This document shows, one piece after another, positions 1 through 10,799 of a DNA stretch of 13,791 nucleotides. Positions within the stretch are counted from its first letter, which is position 1, and each line of letters opens with the position of its first letter. A model generated the notes under the pieces. That model worked only from the letters and a program-made list of their open reading frames with translations, did not search any database and was not told the DNA's origin. A program made the position numbers and the translations under genes. This DNA comes from Trachelipus rathkii (lineage: Eukaryota > Arthropoda > Malacostraca > Isopoda > Trachelipodidae), in contig JABUQX010086762.1 in NCBI GenBank assembly GCA_015478945.1, positions 1 to 13,791 on the forward strand, given 5' to 3'.

Positions 1-825
1 TTATTGCTAATAAATAGTAATTATATATTATAGTATTTGTATAATGTATTTATTACTAAAAGTTGATATAATATAATATTATAGAAGTCTTTATCCAAAA
101 CAGATTTAATAAATGATATATTCTACTCAAAAAATAAATGAATATTAATAATTATTTCCTTTTTTAAAAAGTATATATAAAAATATTGAAAGTCTTGATG
201 ATACCTGAGACACACTGATCAAAATTCAAGTTTATATCAATCCCTAAAAACAAGTTGCAAGTAAGTCTCTATACAATAAAGAATATATGAAGTTTCAACA
301 AAAAAGATGTTTGGAAGTCTACTATTTATAAAATATTATTACACTAATTAAATTAATTAAAATAGTATATCTATTGAATAATGATATCCTCTCAAAAATC
401 ACCTTAAATCTATACTCTGTATAGTTTAATTAACTACTATACAGTACATTATCCTTAATCTATATATAGTATAAATATTATATCTAAAAAGGCTATAAGT
501 TATAATATAAAGTATGTTCATTAAAAATTTAAATAATGATTTACTAATAATAAAGTAATAATTATTAGAAGTATATTATTTAATATTAAAAAAGATATTA
601 AACTAATAATATTAATATATAAATATTGAATAGTATATATATATATATTATATCTACATTAAATATATATATATCTATATATATAATGATTAATATATCT
701 TTATAATAATAATATTATATATTAATATTATCTTATATATACTATAATATTCATATAATTTTAATATATATATATATACTTACTATATATATTTCATTAG
801 ATATTTATAATATATACCATACTAT

Positions 826-857
826 ATATATCTATATATATATATATATATATAATA

Positions 858-890
<33 letters not shown>

Positions 891-898
891 AGATATAT
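826..898. repeat. TA palindrome with matched ends
   Basis: A TA run starting ATATATCTA (826-834) mirrors one ending TAGATATAT (890-898), with a central ATAATATAATAAATT. The matching C and G near both ends indicate a true inverted repeat rather than only simple (TA)n. It would form a cruciform or foldback. Confidence 0.6.
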
Positions 899-1204
899 TA
901 TTATATTATATTATATATTATTATATATATAAATATATTATATTATTAATTCATGTTATTTCCTAATATTATAATAGTTATTTTTAATATATTACTTATA
1001 TATTTCCCTTCCATTGTTACATGTAATTTGTTTGCAGGCTCTATATAATACTAGTTAGAATCTATGCTAAATAAATAATTTGATAATTACTTCTTCATAA
1101 TATTATAATATATTATTTTATGAATATAAGATTATAGAACAAACGGTATATATATAAGTAGCGTAGTAATAAGTCTCTATATATAAATAATAAGATTATT
1201 ATTG

Positions 1205-1275
1205 AAATATAGTACGTAACTATAAAAGTAACTATATATAAAAGTACCTCGTAACTATAAAAGTATACCTCATAA
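1205..1275. repeat. Short tandem repeat around GTAACTATAAAAGTA
   Basis: Near-identical units CGTAACTATAAAAGT(A), AACTATATATAAAAGTACCT and CGTAACTATAAAAGTATACCT follow each other directly, giving a unit of about 20 bases. It lies just left of the G-rich block. Confidence 0.6.
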
Positions 1276-1294
1276 CTTAAATACTAATATAAAG

Positions 1295-3950
1295 AGTGGA
1301 ATATAGTTCAATGATAGGAGATCTTGGTATGCCTTTCTGTACTGATCGATAATAGGAATGTGAAAGGTAGATGTAGAGAAAGACCTAAATCTTCAGATAA
1401 AGAATCTTCACAAATGTCTTAATCAAGTAACTGAGAGTGATTAAGTGGATATTGTGTGTAGTTGTTTAATGGTGCAATGACAGGAATAGGTTAATTTTGT
1501 TGGGTAATGATAGGTATAGTTAGTAATAGTGATGAAGGTAATGGGGAGGGATAGTAAGTGATAAGTTGAAGAACATGGTAACAATCTGCATAAGTATATA
1601 ATAGAATATGTGAATATTCTGGGAGATAATGATGAGGAGAGGATAGGCAGAGAATGGTTAGATTATTGATCTTGAGAAAGTTTGTGAGTAGAAAGTTGTC
1701 TTTGTACATTAAAAGCCGCTATTTTCGTAGATAAATGGAAATAAGTTACCGGAGGGGAATTTGTAGTAGAAGTAGGAAGGCGGTAAAGTAGGTTCCAACT
1801 CTTAAAAAAATGAAGTGAGTTTAGTAAGAGGAGCTATAAGCGGGAACTATAGTAGAAAGATCTTTATAATTGAGGAATTACCTCAGTTTTTTTGAGTGTC
1901 TGTTTAACTTAAAAAGGAGATAAGGTATAAATGATTCATACTGTCGTATTTATGGTATCGAAAGATAGTTCGTACGGGGATAAGTTGGAATAATGTCAAG
2001 TGGACCTGACTTGGTGAGCTAAAAGGTCGCGATATTATTAGGAGTTGGATCTAAGAGCTGATGTTAGGAAAGGTCAAATTTTACATTTGAAAAACTAATG
2101 ATTTGGTAAAGAATCCGTAAGGCTCGAGAAGAAGACTCAAAACATTGTATATATGAAGGATTTTAATTGGAATTTATTCTTATCTGACAACAGCGAGAAT
2201 AAAATAGAGTTATGAGTTTTTGATAATGGGGACGTTCTATTATAAAGAGAGAGGTATGGATGTTAAGGTTGAGAATAATTCGCATATATGTGCGTTTACG
2301 GGTGTGGATAGGAAGATCTTATTATGATTGAGATCAAATAGTAGTCTATATCGTATAGTTATAAACCAGAATAGCTGTAATAGCCGTGTGATAATAGAAA
2401 TATATGGTGTACAATTAGGATAATGATTTAGGTATTAGGATGAATATTTTATAGGATAGACGGAAGGTAGACATGGCGTTTTCGTGTTATGTATAAATAG
2501 GTTAATTTTCTAATAGAATGTTAATATGTGTGGGTTACTGAAAAGATATTTCAGAAGGTAATGTAGTAGGTGAGATTGGAAAGGATAAATGGTGTATAAG
2601 CATGATATTAATGTGAGGTTAAGAAATTAGGGAGATGAGTGGTGGAGTTAGCTCCACTATACCTTAATTTAATCTATATATATGCGGTTATCGATTTGGC
2701 TCTCTATAGAAAATAGTGGTGCTGAAAATATTTATAAGAAGCTAGAGTTATTTGTGAGTAACGCATCTCTGGGAATAGAGAGAATTTTATTGTAAGTTAC
2801 TTTACGACAGATTGGTGTAGTAAAAAGTAGAGAGGGGGAACTATATTTATGTATGTAACGCTAATTAAAATACGTATGGTAAATGAGAGTAATAGGTTAT
2901 GGTTTTTAGTGTGAGGTGGGAGGAGGGTAGAGAAGGCTGGTTTGATTTACTGATATGTGTGAGAATACAGTTTCTGGACATGTGTCTGAGTTTAAAGTTA
3001 ATTCTTGCGCGTAATAAAGTATGAATGATGATATGCAGATTTAGAGAAGGGAAACGTGTACGAATGCTATGAAAGTGGTATCAAAAATAGTAAGTTTAGA
3101 TAAGTCTCTAAAGATAATTAGTGAATGGCATGAAAGGTGGATTTAGGTGCATTAATGTCTAAATCGATAATGGATCTTATAGAATGTAAAGGGACTAACG
3201 TCTTAGAGCTAGATAGATACGTGATATATTACTAAGATATGAGTCAATGAGCGCGTTATAGATATGTATTACCATATATAGTTGTAATATGTGTATCTAC
3301 ATGTTAGTTGAATGACTAGTGGTATCTCGGGAATATAAAGAAGATTATAATAGGATTGATAAAAATGGCTTATAGTTCAATATGTCGTTTACAATAATAA
3401 ATGGAGCATTACTATTTAAGTTGCTCGTGCTCATAAGATGTGAGTTAAGTATATTAGAAGTTAAAAGAGGAATGAACTAATTAGAGAGTGGTGTGGTGAT
3501 GAAGATAATAGGGTAATTAGAATTCAGTAAATCTATTGAAGATATCTACGATATAGAGTAAGATGGTGATTTGGTACAATTAGAAATGGATAATAGGTAT
3601 TAGAATTGTATAGTGTCCGGTATTTCAGTATTGGTTTCAGCGAGAAATGATATAGGAGTTGGGTCGAGTTTTGTGGGTATATATATTAGAACAGACAAGG
3701 TGGGGAGACCGAGAAATTAACTGTATGTAGATTTAGACGATCAAGATATGTGGAATAAAGGGATATATAGCTGAAATAATGTTTTGTTAAGGAGAAATAA
3801 ATGTGATGATTTGCGCTAGAGCCTTAGAGAGAAAAGTGTAAAAAACAGGTTAGTGAATTGGTGGGGAGGTATTAGTGAGTGGGTATGGTTGTGGCTCAAG
3901 TTGGGCCAAGGATGAACCCTTACTATTAGAGATCTATTCGCATAGTGGAG
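1295..3950. other. 2.6-kb block with extreme G over C excess on the plus strand
   Basis: C is strongly depleted and G enriched for about 2.6 kb. By hand count, 1,501-1,560 has 23 G and no C, and 2,881-2,940 has 26 G and one C. Plus frames are full of TAG, TGA and TAA. Minus frames are somewhat more open, the longest (1,491-1,709) being 72 codons from an ATG, Leu/Tyr/Ser/Pro-rich, with no recognised domain, so I call no gene. The boundaries are fairly sharp against TA-rich DNA on the left and balanced sequence on the right. Confidence 0.7.
2642..2657. other. Short perfect hairpin GTGGAG/CTCCAC
   Basis: Six perfect pairs around a TTAG loop, extendable by pairs that include wobble. It is notable because C is scarce in this block, so a C-containing arm is unexpected. 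No function can be assigned. Confidence 0.4.
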
Positions 3951-4689
3951 GGTACCTTACGCTGTTCTTTCTAATATTGACTCTTCTAGGTTATATAGTA
4001 GGCATTATTCATTATCTATAATTAGCGGTTGAAAGTATTGAGTTTTAATCTCACTATAGGTGTTATCTTACTAATTAGGTATTTAAAAAGGATGAGGCTA
4101 TTTTGGGAGTCTCTATACAAATATTAAGTAGACTGTGTAAACTGTGCTGGGCTTTTTTACTTTTCTAGACAATTATTGTAATGTTATTACTTCTAACTGC
4201 TTGTTAACTTTTTACGGTCAGATGCTATCTTCTGTCTCAACGTATCTATATACTATTATATACTAATATATAATAGCTTAATATGAATAGGGTATATTAC
4301 GTATATACTAACTACTTATATTATATCAACTATAATCTACCTAATTTCCAATAGTAAGATAATTATTTATAATAATTTAATCTATATTTTATAATAATAA
4401 AATAGAGGTTTATATTTTAATATTAATAGCAAAGTAATTGTAGCAAAAATTTATAAGTAATATTAAAGAGAAAGGAAAGTCTTCCACCAGAAATAAATAG
4501 AAAAGGAAGAATCAATAAAAATAAATGGATAAGAAAGAGATAAGCATAATGTCATAGATATATCATTATATGAAATTTATATATGATATAATAGGTATAT
4601 ATATTATTTAATATATATAAAATACAAAATATAAAATATGAAAGTCAGTTAATGTAATATATATTGAATATTTTTAAAATAACTAACCT
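3951..4689. other. Transition segment, AT-rich, no gene found
   Basis: The strong G bias ends here. The left half is T-rich with balanced G and C; the right half becomes AT-rich and TA-repetitive. One copy of the dispersed motif (AGTCTCTATACAA, 4,108-4,120) is present. No coding frame is seen. Confidence 0.4.
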
Positions 4690-6011
4690 ACCATGTTTCT
4701 GATATTTAAAAAATTATATGAATATATTGTTGATAAGTATAGATATATATATAATTATTCTACTAATAATATATATAACATACTTGTAATATTTTTTATT
4801 ATATAGTATGTGGGACACATTTATATCGAACCGTGCTTCATATAATTAAGTAGTCGAGTGTTAATTCCGAACGTTCGTCTAGCACATCCGTCAACTTACC
4901 AATCGAATGAAAAGACATATAATGAATAATCAGTTATAGTCCTCGATATTACGCTTCTCACTCCTAGCACAAATATGATTAATTAAGATATACAGTGATA
5001 TAATATACTACCCTCTCCGCTTCAATATAGCTAGTCTCTAAACACCAAGACGGCTCACATTGATACCCTGCATAAACTATACACGGTATCTTACCTGCAT
5101 AAACAAAGTTAATTGTGAAGTATCCCTCAAAACATAATTAAAGATAACTGAAAAGACTTCCTTCCAAATTCTCCCGAATAAGATATATAGTGCGAAAACT
5201 TCTCACATAAGATTCACTCTAATAATAAAATAACATTGCATTGTATATATAAATGAGCAAAAAAGATTTTTATTTTTTACTATTAATATAATTAATTAAA
5301 TGTTTAATAAATAAATAAAATGATATGACTAATATAATTTAATTGACTCAATAATGAGAGATTAAGTTTCATTCCCGCGCACTTAAAATAGTCGCCTAAT
5401 ATCAAGAGATGAACAAGAGATCAATATTACCGTTTCTATTTTTACACCAAAAAGAGTAAATTAGAGAGCGTAACTCTAAGAAAATATAAAAAAAGCTAGT
5501 AATAAGTGACGAACTCTTGTTATACCATAAAATAAGTACTCAAAAATATTACGACACCCAATACTAAACTTTCGCTTCATATATATTGCTACGCCACAGA
5601 ACTTTAAGGGAGAGGTTGTACATTTATAATTTCACCTTGAAACAAGATATACAATAGCAAATTCTGCCTATGCTTGAAATATGGTGTGAAATGATGTACT
5701 TTGTGAATAGAGGGAGTAGCTTATTGTGTAGTTTTCGATGTATATATCACTTCCAGTCAAGTCCTCAATTGTCATAATAATTAAGGAGTCTACTCTTTAC
5801 TAACTGTATCATTAATGAATTCCTGCCTAACTTTTAATAATTATTTTAGACCCACATAAATAATGAACGCTGTCTCAACCCATGGAAAAAACGCATGCAA
5901 CCAACCGTTGATGACTATGAATAAACTCATGAATGACCTCAGATGCATACTCGGCAGAGTCGAAATAGTGCTTAATATAAATGCTAACTGATTATCCGCG
6001 CTCGTTAGCAT
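4690..6011. other. Block with C over G excess, no gene found
   Basis: From about 4,810 the plus strand has clearly more C than G (18 C and 8 G in 5,041-5,100), the opposite of 1,295-3,950. Stops are dense in all frames and no protein motif is recognised. AAGT-initiated degenerate repeats similar to those near 8,870 may be present around 5,115-5,250. Confidence 0.45.
5981..6011. other. Perfect 8-bp inverted repeat
   Basis: ATGCTAAC (5,981-5,988) and GTTAGCAT (6,004-6,011) pair perfectly around a 15-base loop that contains CCGCGCTC. After one mismatch three more pairs form outward. It lies exactly where the mixed-composition block gives way to TA-rich repeats. Confidence 0.55.
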
Positions 6012-6100
6012 ATATTATAATTATCTCTCTATAATTAAAATAAAGATTAATTTAAAAAGTAAAAAGTATAATTAATATATATATTTACATACTTCTATTA

Positions 6101-6133
<33 letters not shown>

Positions 6134-7519
6134 CATTTAAATTAACCTTATATATATATGAAATAGAAACTAACTAGAAGTTACTAGAAGGTTACATTAG
6201 TTACTATAGCTTTTTTACTACTATACTATTTAAAAAGTTATATTATTGATAGTATAAGTCTTATAGTATACACTCAAAGATATTATAAAATACTATAGAT
6301 TAATATATTATGAAGGCTATCCAATAATATAAAGTATAATATAGAAGATTAAATATACAATAATATAAATAATATACAGATTAATATAATAATATGATAA
6401 TATAAATAATAATATATATAAGTATATATATAAATATAGTATATATAGAATATCTCTATAGTATAAATAATAAGTAGTTTGAATAGTATATCTTATCACC
6501 AATAAATATATAAGATATATGTATAGATTACTTACTACCAAAAAGATTACTGATAAGATATCTTAACGAAAAATAAGATATAATATATAATAGGTTACTA
6601 CTGGTGCCTGTCGTGTGTGATGTGTGTTCAAAATACAAGATTCTGTGCTCTAAATAGCCCACACAAAGTATATATCTAATATTATCTACTAGTATATATA
6701 ATATATAAATATAAATAAGTATATATAATATATGGAATATGAGTTACTTACTTATATATGAATAAATAAAGATATATATATTATAATGATAAGGACTGAA
6801 CCAACTAAAGTATTGGAATAACTTTACCAATAATAGATACCAATTATAGAAGGTCTACTTATACTATATATATATATAAATATATATAATATATATAAGA
6901 GTTAAATGAAATATACTTTACAGAATACTATATATTAAATACATAAGTGTTATTGAATATATATATATATAATATATATAGTTCTCTATACAATAAAAAT
7001 AAGTAATAAAAGATTAGTAATAATATAGGTCTATTACCAAAAATAATAGATATTTAAGTCATATATTATATATATATATGTTATATATAAATATCATATA
7101 TGAGTATATATAATATGATACATATATATATCATATATATATATATATATATATATATTAAGATAATAAAAGATCTGGTCTCTATATAAAAAAGCTTGAG
7201 TCTTATATATATGTATCATACTATATATACTAATATAAATAGATATGAATAGATCTCTATAATAAAAGTTAATGTATATAAATATCAATCTTGAATCCTC
7301 GTAAACAGAAAATATTCTTATATAACCAATAAACGTAATATATATTAGTGAAGTCTCTATACAATATTATAAAAAAGTAATATACTATGAATGTATAATA
7401 TAATAAAATTAAGATATAATATGTAACGTATAATTTAAGTACAAAGACTGTATTTATAAATAGTAAGTATATATTATATATATATCTCTATACGATAGAA
7501 ATAATAGATAATTATAAAG
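6012..7519. repeat. TA-rich low-complexity block
   Basis: Long TATATA runs (for example 6,107-6,133 and 7,132-7,158) alternate with short non-TA words. The open frames here (6,317-6,541 and 7,094-7,288, minus) encode almost only Tyr, Ile, Leu and Asn, as expected from TA repeats, and are not genes. Several copies of the TCTCTATA motif lie in this block. Confidence 0.7.
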
Positions 7520-8189
7520 TCTACTTCACTACTACTAAAACTGCACGATGCATATGAAGTCTTTTTGAGAGAGTATATTTGTCTACAGAATTGTATTTAG
7601 TATTTATTGATTTATTTATTATTAGAGTGTAATCTAAAATAAAGATATTAATTAATTAATTAGAAATTTAATAGGGATGAGGTAATAGCCATCTCTACGT
7701 CTCTATAAACAAATCAAGAAGTTTAAAATATTATTTTAATTTGATAGTCTATTCGGAAACCTTTAAATAATTTTAGAGTTATTTTGGAAAGTTAATTAAT
7801 TATTGAAAAAGAAGCAATGACTTCATTTTACCTCGAAAAAGTAATAATAGCTTATTTAAACTTTAAACAATAAAAAATTAAATGTATATTTAGGTTACAT
7901 CCCAACTAAAGATATTTTATTAACCTTTGAAAAGCTATATTTTTCATTTTTTATCAACAGGGTAGAGAAGAAATAAGTGGCAAGAAACTTTTTTTTACTC
8001 CTTTGAGCACAACGTGGCAAATGACTCCGATTAAATATTACCTGACCTGACTCCGCACCTCCGCTAGTTTCCCGCTTCAAACACTAATTACTGTAGTAGA
8101 TATTACACTCGCTCGGTCCACGCGAACACTAGAAGCTGAGAACTAAAAACGCGGTAATATAGCACAACGTTACTGTACGATAGTTATAT
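7520..8189. other. AT-rich spacer without a credible gene
   Basis: Less TA-repetitive than its neighbours. The 61-codon minus-strand frame at 7,895-8,080 begins with TTG and its translation shows no known motif, so it is not called. The end of the segment (8,020-8,155) is richer in GC and holds a few CTCCG words. Confidence 0.4.
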
Positions 8190-8935
8190 AATTATTATAG
8201 CTATATATATACCTAAAAAGATATGTAAATTATATATATATATATATTACTCATACACTTATACAATATATAATATAAATATTATAAGTATATAAAATAT
8301 GAAGTATCTCATTACTCCAATAAAATTATGAAAGTATCTATCTACAAAATAAGAATATATAATATATATATAGTATATATAATAATATATATATATCCTT
8401 CGAGAAAATAGTTATTATTATATGTATATATATAAAGTTTATATAAATCTTAAATAAGTATATATTATTAATATATATATGTATATATATTATATAGTAT
8501 TATACTCTACCAAAGTTATTATAATATACTACTCCCTATATAATTATATATATAATAGTAATATGTATATATGCTATGATATTTATATAAATTATATATT
8601 AAGTATATATATCTATTATATAAAAAAACTATTTTATATGAATATTATATATATATAAATTAAAAAAGTTTAATTTTAGTCTTCAAAAATATAAGCTATG
8701 TTCTCTGTTACTATAGAATATAAATAATAGATATTTGAAAAATATTTATATCTAATAATAAAAAAGTATTAAATTATGTATATAAGTCTTCATAATTAAT
8801 ATATAAACGATTATATGAATAAGTATACTCTACTATCAATAAAATAAGATATTAGTAAAGTCTCCAAAAAGATATAATATGAAAGTACTCTCAAAAAAGA
8901 TTAAATGAAAGTTTATATATCGACAATAAAGATAT
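8190..8935. repeat. TA-rich low-complexity block with degenerate direct repeats
   Basis: Dominated by TATATA words with no coding signal. At its right end (about 8,860-8,940) three head-to-tail units can be read, each starting AAAGT, continuing with a pyrimidine patch, then CAAAAAGAT or ACAATAAAGATAT, and ending ATG. A similar pair occurs at about 8,300-8,360. Confidence 0.6.
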
Positions 8936-9261
8936 GGATATAGAGTATGCTGCGGTACAAAAACCTACGCGAAGCCTTACGACATGTTATTTGCTATATA
9001 ATGAATAGAGATATATTAGGCTTATATGGAGGAATTGATAGCGTCTGCCGATAGGGCTATTAATCAATGACACGACAAACTCATCAGACAAAACTGTGAA
9101 GGTGAGTCTCTCATGTTTTTGGTTTGTATTATTTCTTTATAACCAGAGCGGTATGAGTGCGGCATACACATAACAACATTATTATGTATTATTATTGGAT
9201 TAGTTCGAAGAAATTGGATGATCACGGAGTGTTATCTCAATCTTCAGAAGCCGTATAGGTC

Positions 9262-9350
9262 ACGACTCCGGCCTCCGACTTATGAAGTCTCCTGACTCCT
9301 GAACTTCCCGGCTCCCGACTCCGCTCCGGCTCCGGCCTCCGGCTTCGGCG
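9262..9350. repeat. Degenerate CTCCGG/CTCCGA hexamer tract
   Basis: Repeated words ACTCCGG, CTCCGAC, CTCCTGACTCC, GCTCCGGCTCCGGCCTCCGG build an imperfect hexamer array, ending in TTCGGCGGCC. Related words (GACTCCG, CTCCGC) occur near 8,024-8,066. The tract is GC-rich against AT-rich flanks and appears to be a degenerate microsatellite. Confidence 0.65.
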
Positions 9351-9456
9351 GCCACGGCTATAAGGCTGCACTGAGTTTCACGTGTCGGTATAGGTTATAC
9401 AGCCTACTCTCGGTTAGTAAATGTTGATTAAGTGTCTGGTTTATTTTATTAATTAA

Positions 9457-9476
9457 TTATTATTATTATTATTATT
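9457..9476. repeat. (TTA)n microsatellite
   Basis: A short uninterrupted trinucleotide run of about seven TTA units, preceded by TTAATTAA. Confidence 0.85.
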
Positions 9477-9720
9477 GTATGTATTCTTTTTATTTATAAG
9501 TATGAAAGGGGATGATTAATGATTCATTTTTGCATCCTTAAATAAATGCATAAAAAGTGAGAATTATTATTAATTTTGATGTGCTTTACAACCAAGGGAA
9601 GTCAGGTTCCAATGCGAGTATTCTATAAGGACTCAAATATATGTAAAGTCTCTTACCATGGCGTTAAAAGGTATACGAGTAGATGGGGTTAAATTTGGAA
9701 GGTGGTGTATAGAAGAGTCT

Positions 9721-9748
9721 GGGTTGGAGGGGTGTCAGATGGGGAGGG
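9721..9748 (+). other. Candidate G-quadruplex motif
   Basis: Four G-runs of three or more occur in 28 bases: 9,721-9,723, 9,729-9,732, 9,741-9,744 and 9,746-9,748. The middle loop is 8 bases, just above the usual limit of 7, so this is a borderline G4 motif. It sits directly before the GC hairpin. Confidence 0.4.
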
Positions 9749-9760
9749 TTACGTCCCCGT

Positions 9761-9782
9761 GGGTCCCCGAAGGGGGCCCCAC
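9761..9782. other. Strong GC hairpin
   Basis: GGGTCCCC, a GAA loop and GGGGGCCC pair over 8 positions with one G-T wobble. A bulged C then allows two more pairs outwards. It is by far the most stable short hairpin seen in this AT-rich window. C-rich sequence (CCCCACCCCCC) follows directly. Function unknown. Confidence 0.6.
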
Positions 9783-10437
9783 CCCCCTTAAACAAATCGA
9801 AGTGTTACGTAATTGGTTGAAATTTTGGTGAGAAAAGGAATTCAGAGTTCGAGTAATACTAGAAAGACTTGATATGGTAAATCTTGCGGAGTTGGCTCCG
9901 TGCAGCCGAGGTGATGGAGCACTGCGGTGCCGAGTTAATGAAACAGTCGTATAACAATAATGTTGGTGTCCTTATAAGGGGTTATGTCCGAGGTCGTCGT
10001 ATGTATAGCTGTAGACGAATATTGTATGGATTTAATGTCCGGTGTAAGAGGGTGTCTAGGACCCCTCGATTAGGGGAGGAGTCTCGACTTGAAAAAAGAA
10101 GCACCGAGGTGGCAAAAAAAACAAAAGTGAGGGAGAGTAAAGAACGATGAAAGAAGATATAAAGAAGGAAAGAATAGAGAACCGCGAAATCTTACCTACA
10201 GAGAGAGTAGAATGACGGACAGGGCATCACTGAGGTGCTGGCTCTGGTGAGAATGTATGCCGAATTTGAATTAGAATAGTTTGTATAATAAGGTACAACA
10301 TTTGTGTTAATATCTATATATTTTTTACTCAAGGAATGTAGAGTTCGAACTAAAGGAGGTTGATTTGAGACTCCCTCATTGGAAGAGCAAGGAAAGGTAG
10401 CGTCATCAGGCTCTCTCATGTTCAGAATAGAGGAGGG

Positions 10438-10600
10438 ATGCGCGACTCCGCGCAGGCGCGCACTGCCCATCATGCAATCCGCCGCGTAACACGGCGCGAG
10501 CAGCGCGCACGCAGGCGCGCACTCGCACGGCGCGTAAGCCACGCAGACAGGATGGGCGCGTGCGCGGCGCCCCCCCTCGCATTCGTCCGCCATGTACGAT
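10438..10600. other. CpG-dense GC-rich island
   Basis: About 160 bases of very GC-rich sequence with roughly 30 CpG dinucleotides, in an otherwise strongly AT-rich window. It contains an exact 14-base direct repeat, CGCAGGCGCGCACT, at 10,451-10,464 and 10,510-10,523 (59 bases apart), with further GGCGCG/GCGCGC words between. Open frames exist on both strands here (133 codons minus, 10,192-10,593; 67 codons plus, 10,438-10,641), but their Arg/Ala/Cys-rich translations follow from base composition and show no recognised domain. It could be a promoter-type CpG island, a GC-rich repeat fragment or a GC minisatellite remnant. Confidence 0.6.
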
Positions 10601-10629
10601 CAAGGTACGAGAATGCTAAACGTGTTCTG

Positions 10630-10745
10630 TTTTCAACTTAATTTTTTTTCAACAAAATTTTATCTATTTTTTTATTTTATTTTTAATAAATTATTTTTTT
10701 AGAATGTTTTAACTCTAAAAAAAATTTTTAAATGCTTTTCCTGTT
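10630..10745. other. T-rich tract between GC island and tandem array
   Basis: Runs of T with interspersed A (for example 10,642-10,649 and 10,694-10,701) and then an A8 run at 10,718-10,725 followed by T5. It marks an abrupt change from the CpG-dense island on its left. No reading frame is seen. It may lie at or near the left boundary of the Polinton copy, but no terminal repeat is demonstrable. Confidence 0.4.
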
Positions 10746-10799
10746 TAATAACAACATTCCCTTTTGTACATTTTTCTACATACTCAAAAGCTATTATAA

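Larger units (their letters stand above)
1..1294. other. AT-rich low-complexity flank, no gene found
   Basis: Mostly A/T with many TATATA runs between 600 and 950. Units beginning AAGT are visible at about 95-330, including AAGTCTCTATACAATAAA at 263-280 followed by AAGTTTCAACAAAAAAGATG and AAGTCTACTATTTATAAAA, which read as a degenerate direct repeat of about 25 bases. No coding frame of note. Confidence 0.6.
8936..9600. other. Mixed-composition intergenic segment, no gene found
   Basis: Apart from the hexamer tract and the TTA run, this stretch has moderate GC and no frame above about 60 codons. An ATG frame at 9,026 stops after 14 codons. AAGGTGAGT near 9,100-9,108 resembles a 5' splice donor, but no coding exon is visible before it. 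Confidence 0.4.
263..9655 (+). repeat. Dispersed short motif near AAGTCTCTATACAATAAA
   Basis: Best copies: 263-280, 1,171-1,180 (partial), 4,108-4,120, 6,981-6,997 and 7,351-7,366. Weaker copies are near 3,102, 5,031, 6,451, 7,177, 7,251, 7,484, 7,698 and 9,645. All are on the plus strand as far as I can find. It probably marks the start of a degenerate repeat of 25-40 bases, often followed by CAATAAA or AAAAAGATAT and ending ATG. None is seen in 10,600-13,791. Confidence 0.55.
9600..10437. other. G- and purine-rich non-coding segment
   Basis: The plus strand is rich in G and A, with a long purine-rich stretch around 10,090-10,190. An open frame of 88 codons at 9,884-10,150 begins with TTG, is rich in Arg/Lys/Glu because of the purine content, and has no recognisable motif, so I do not call it a gene. 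The G-run and hairpin cluster at 9,721-9,790 is listed separately. Confidence 0.45.

Noticed and set aside
1491..1709. 72-codon minus-strand frame in the G-rich block
   Set aside because: C-poor plus-strand composition lowers the stop frequency on the minus strand; the translation has no recognised motif.
4850..4900. Possible tRNA (sequence resembling a T-loop near CCGAACGTTCG)
   Set aside because: No acceptor or anticodon stem can be paired; only the GAACGTTC palindrome is present.
6317..7288. Tyr/Ile/Leu-rich minus-strand frames
   Set aside because: They are translations of TA repeats.
9884..10150. 88-codon plus-strand frame, Arg/Lys-rich
   Set aside because: Begins with TTG, lies in a purine-rich tract that creates basic residues in any frame, and shows no domain.
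10192..10593. 133-codon minus-strand frame with an ATG across the GC island
   Set aside because: The amino half is Ala/Arg/Cys-rich purely from CpG-rich composition, the rest has no motif, and another open frame covers the island on the plus strand. No homology recognised.
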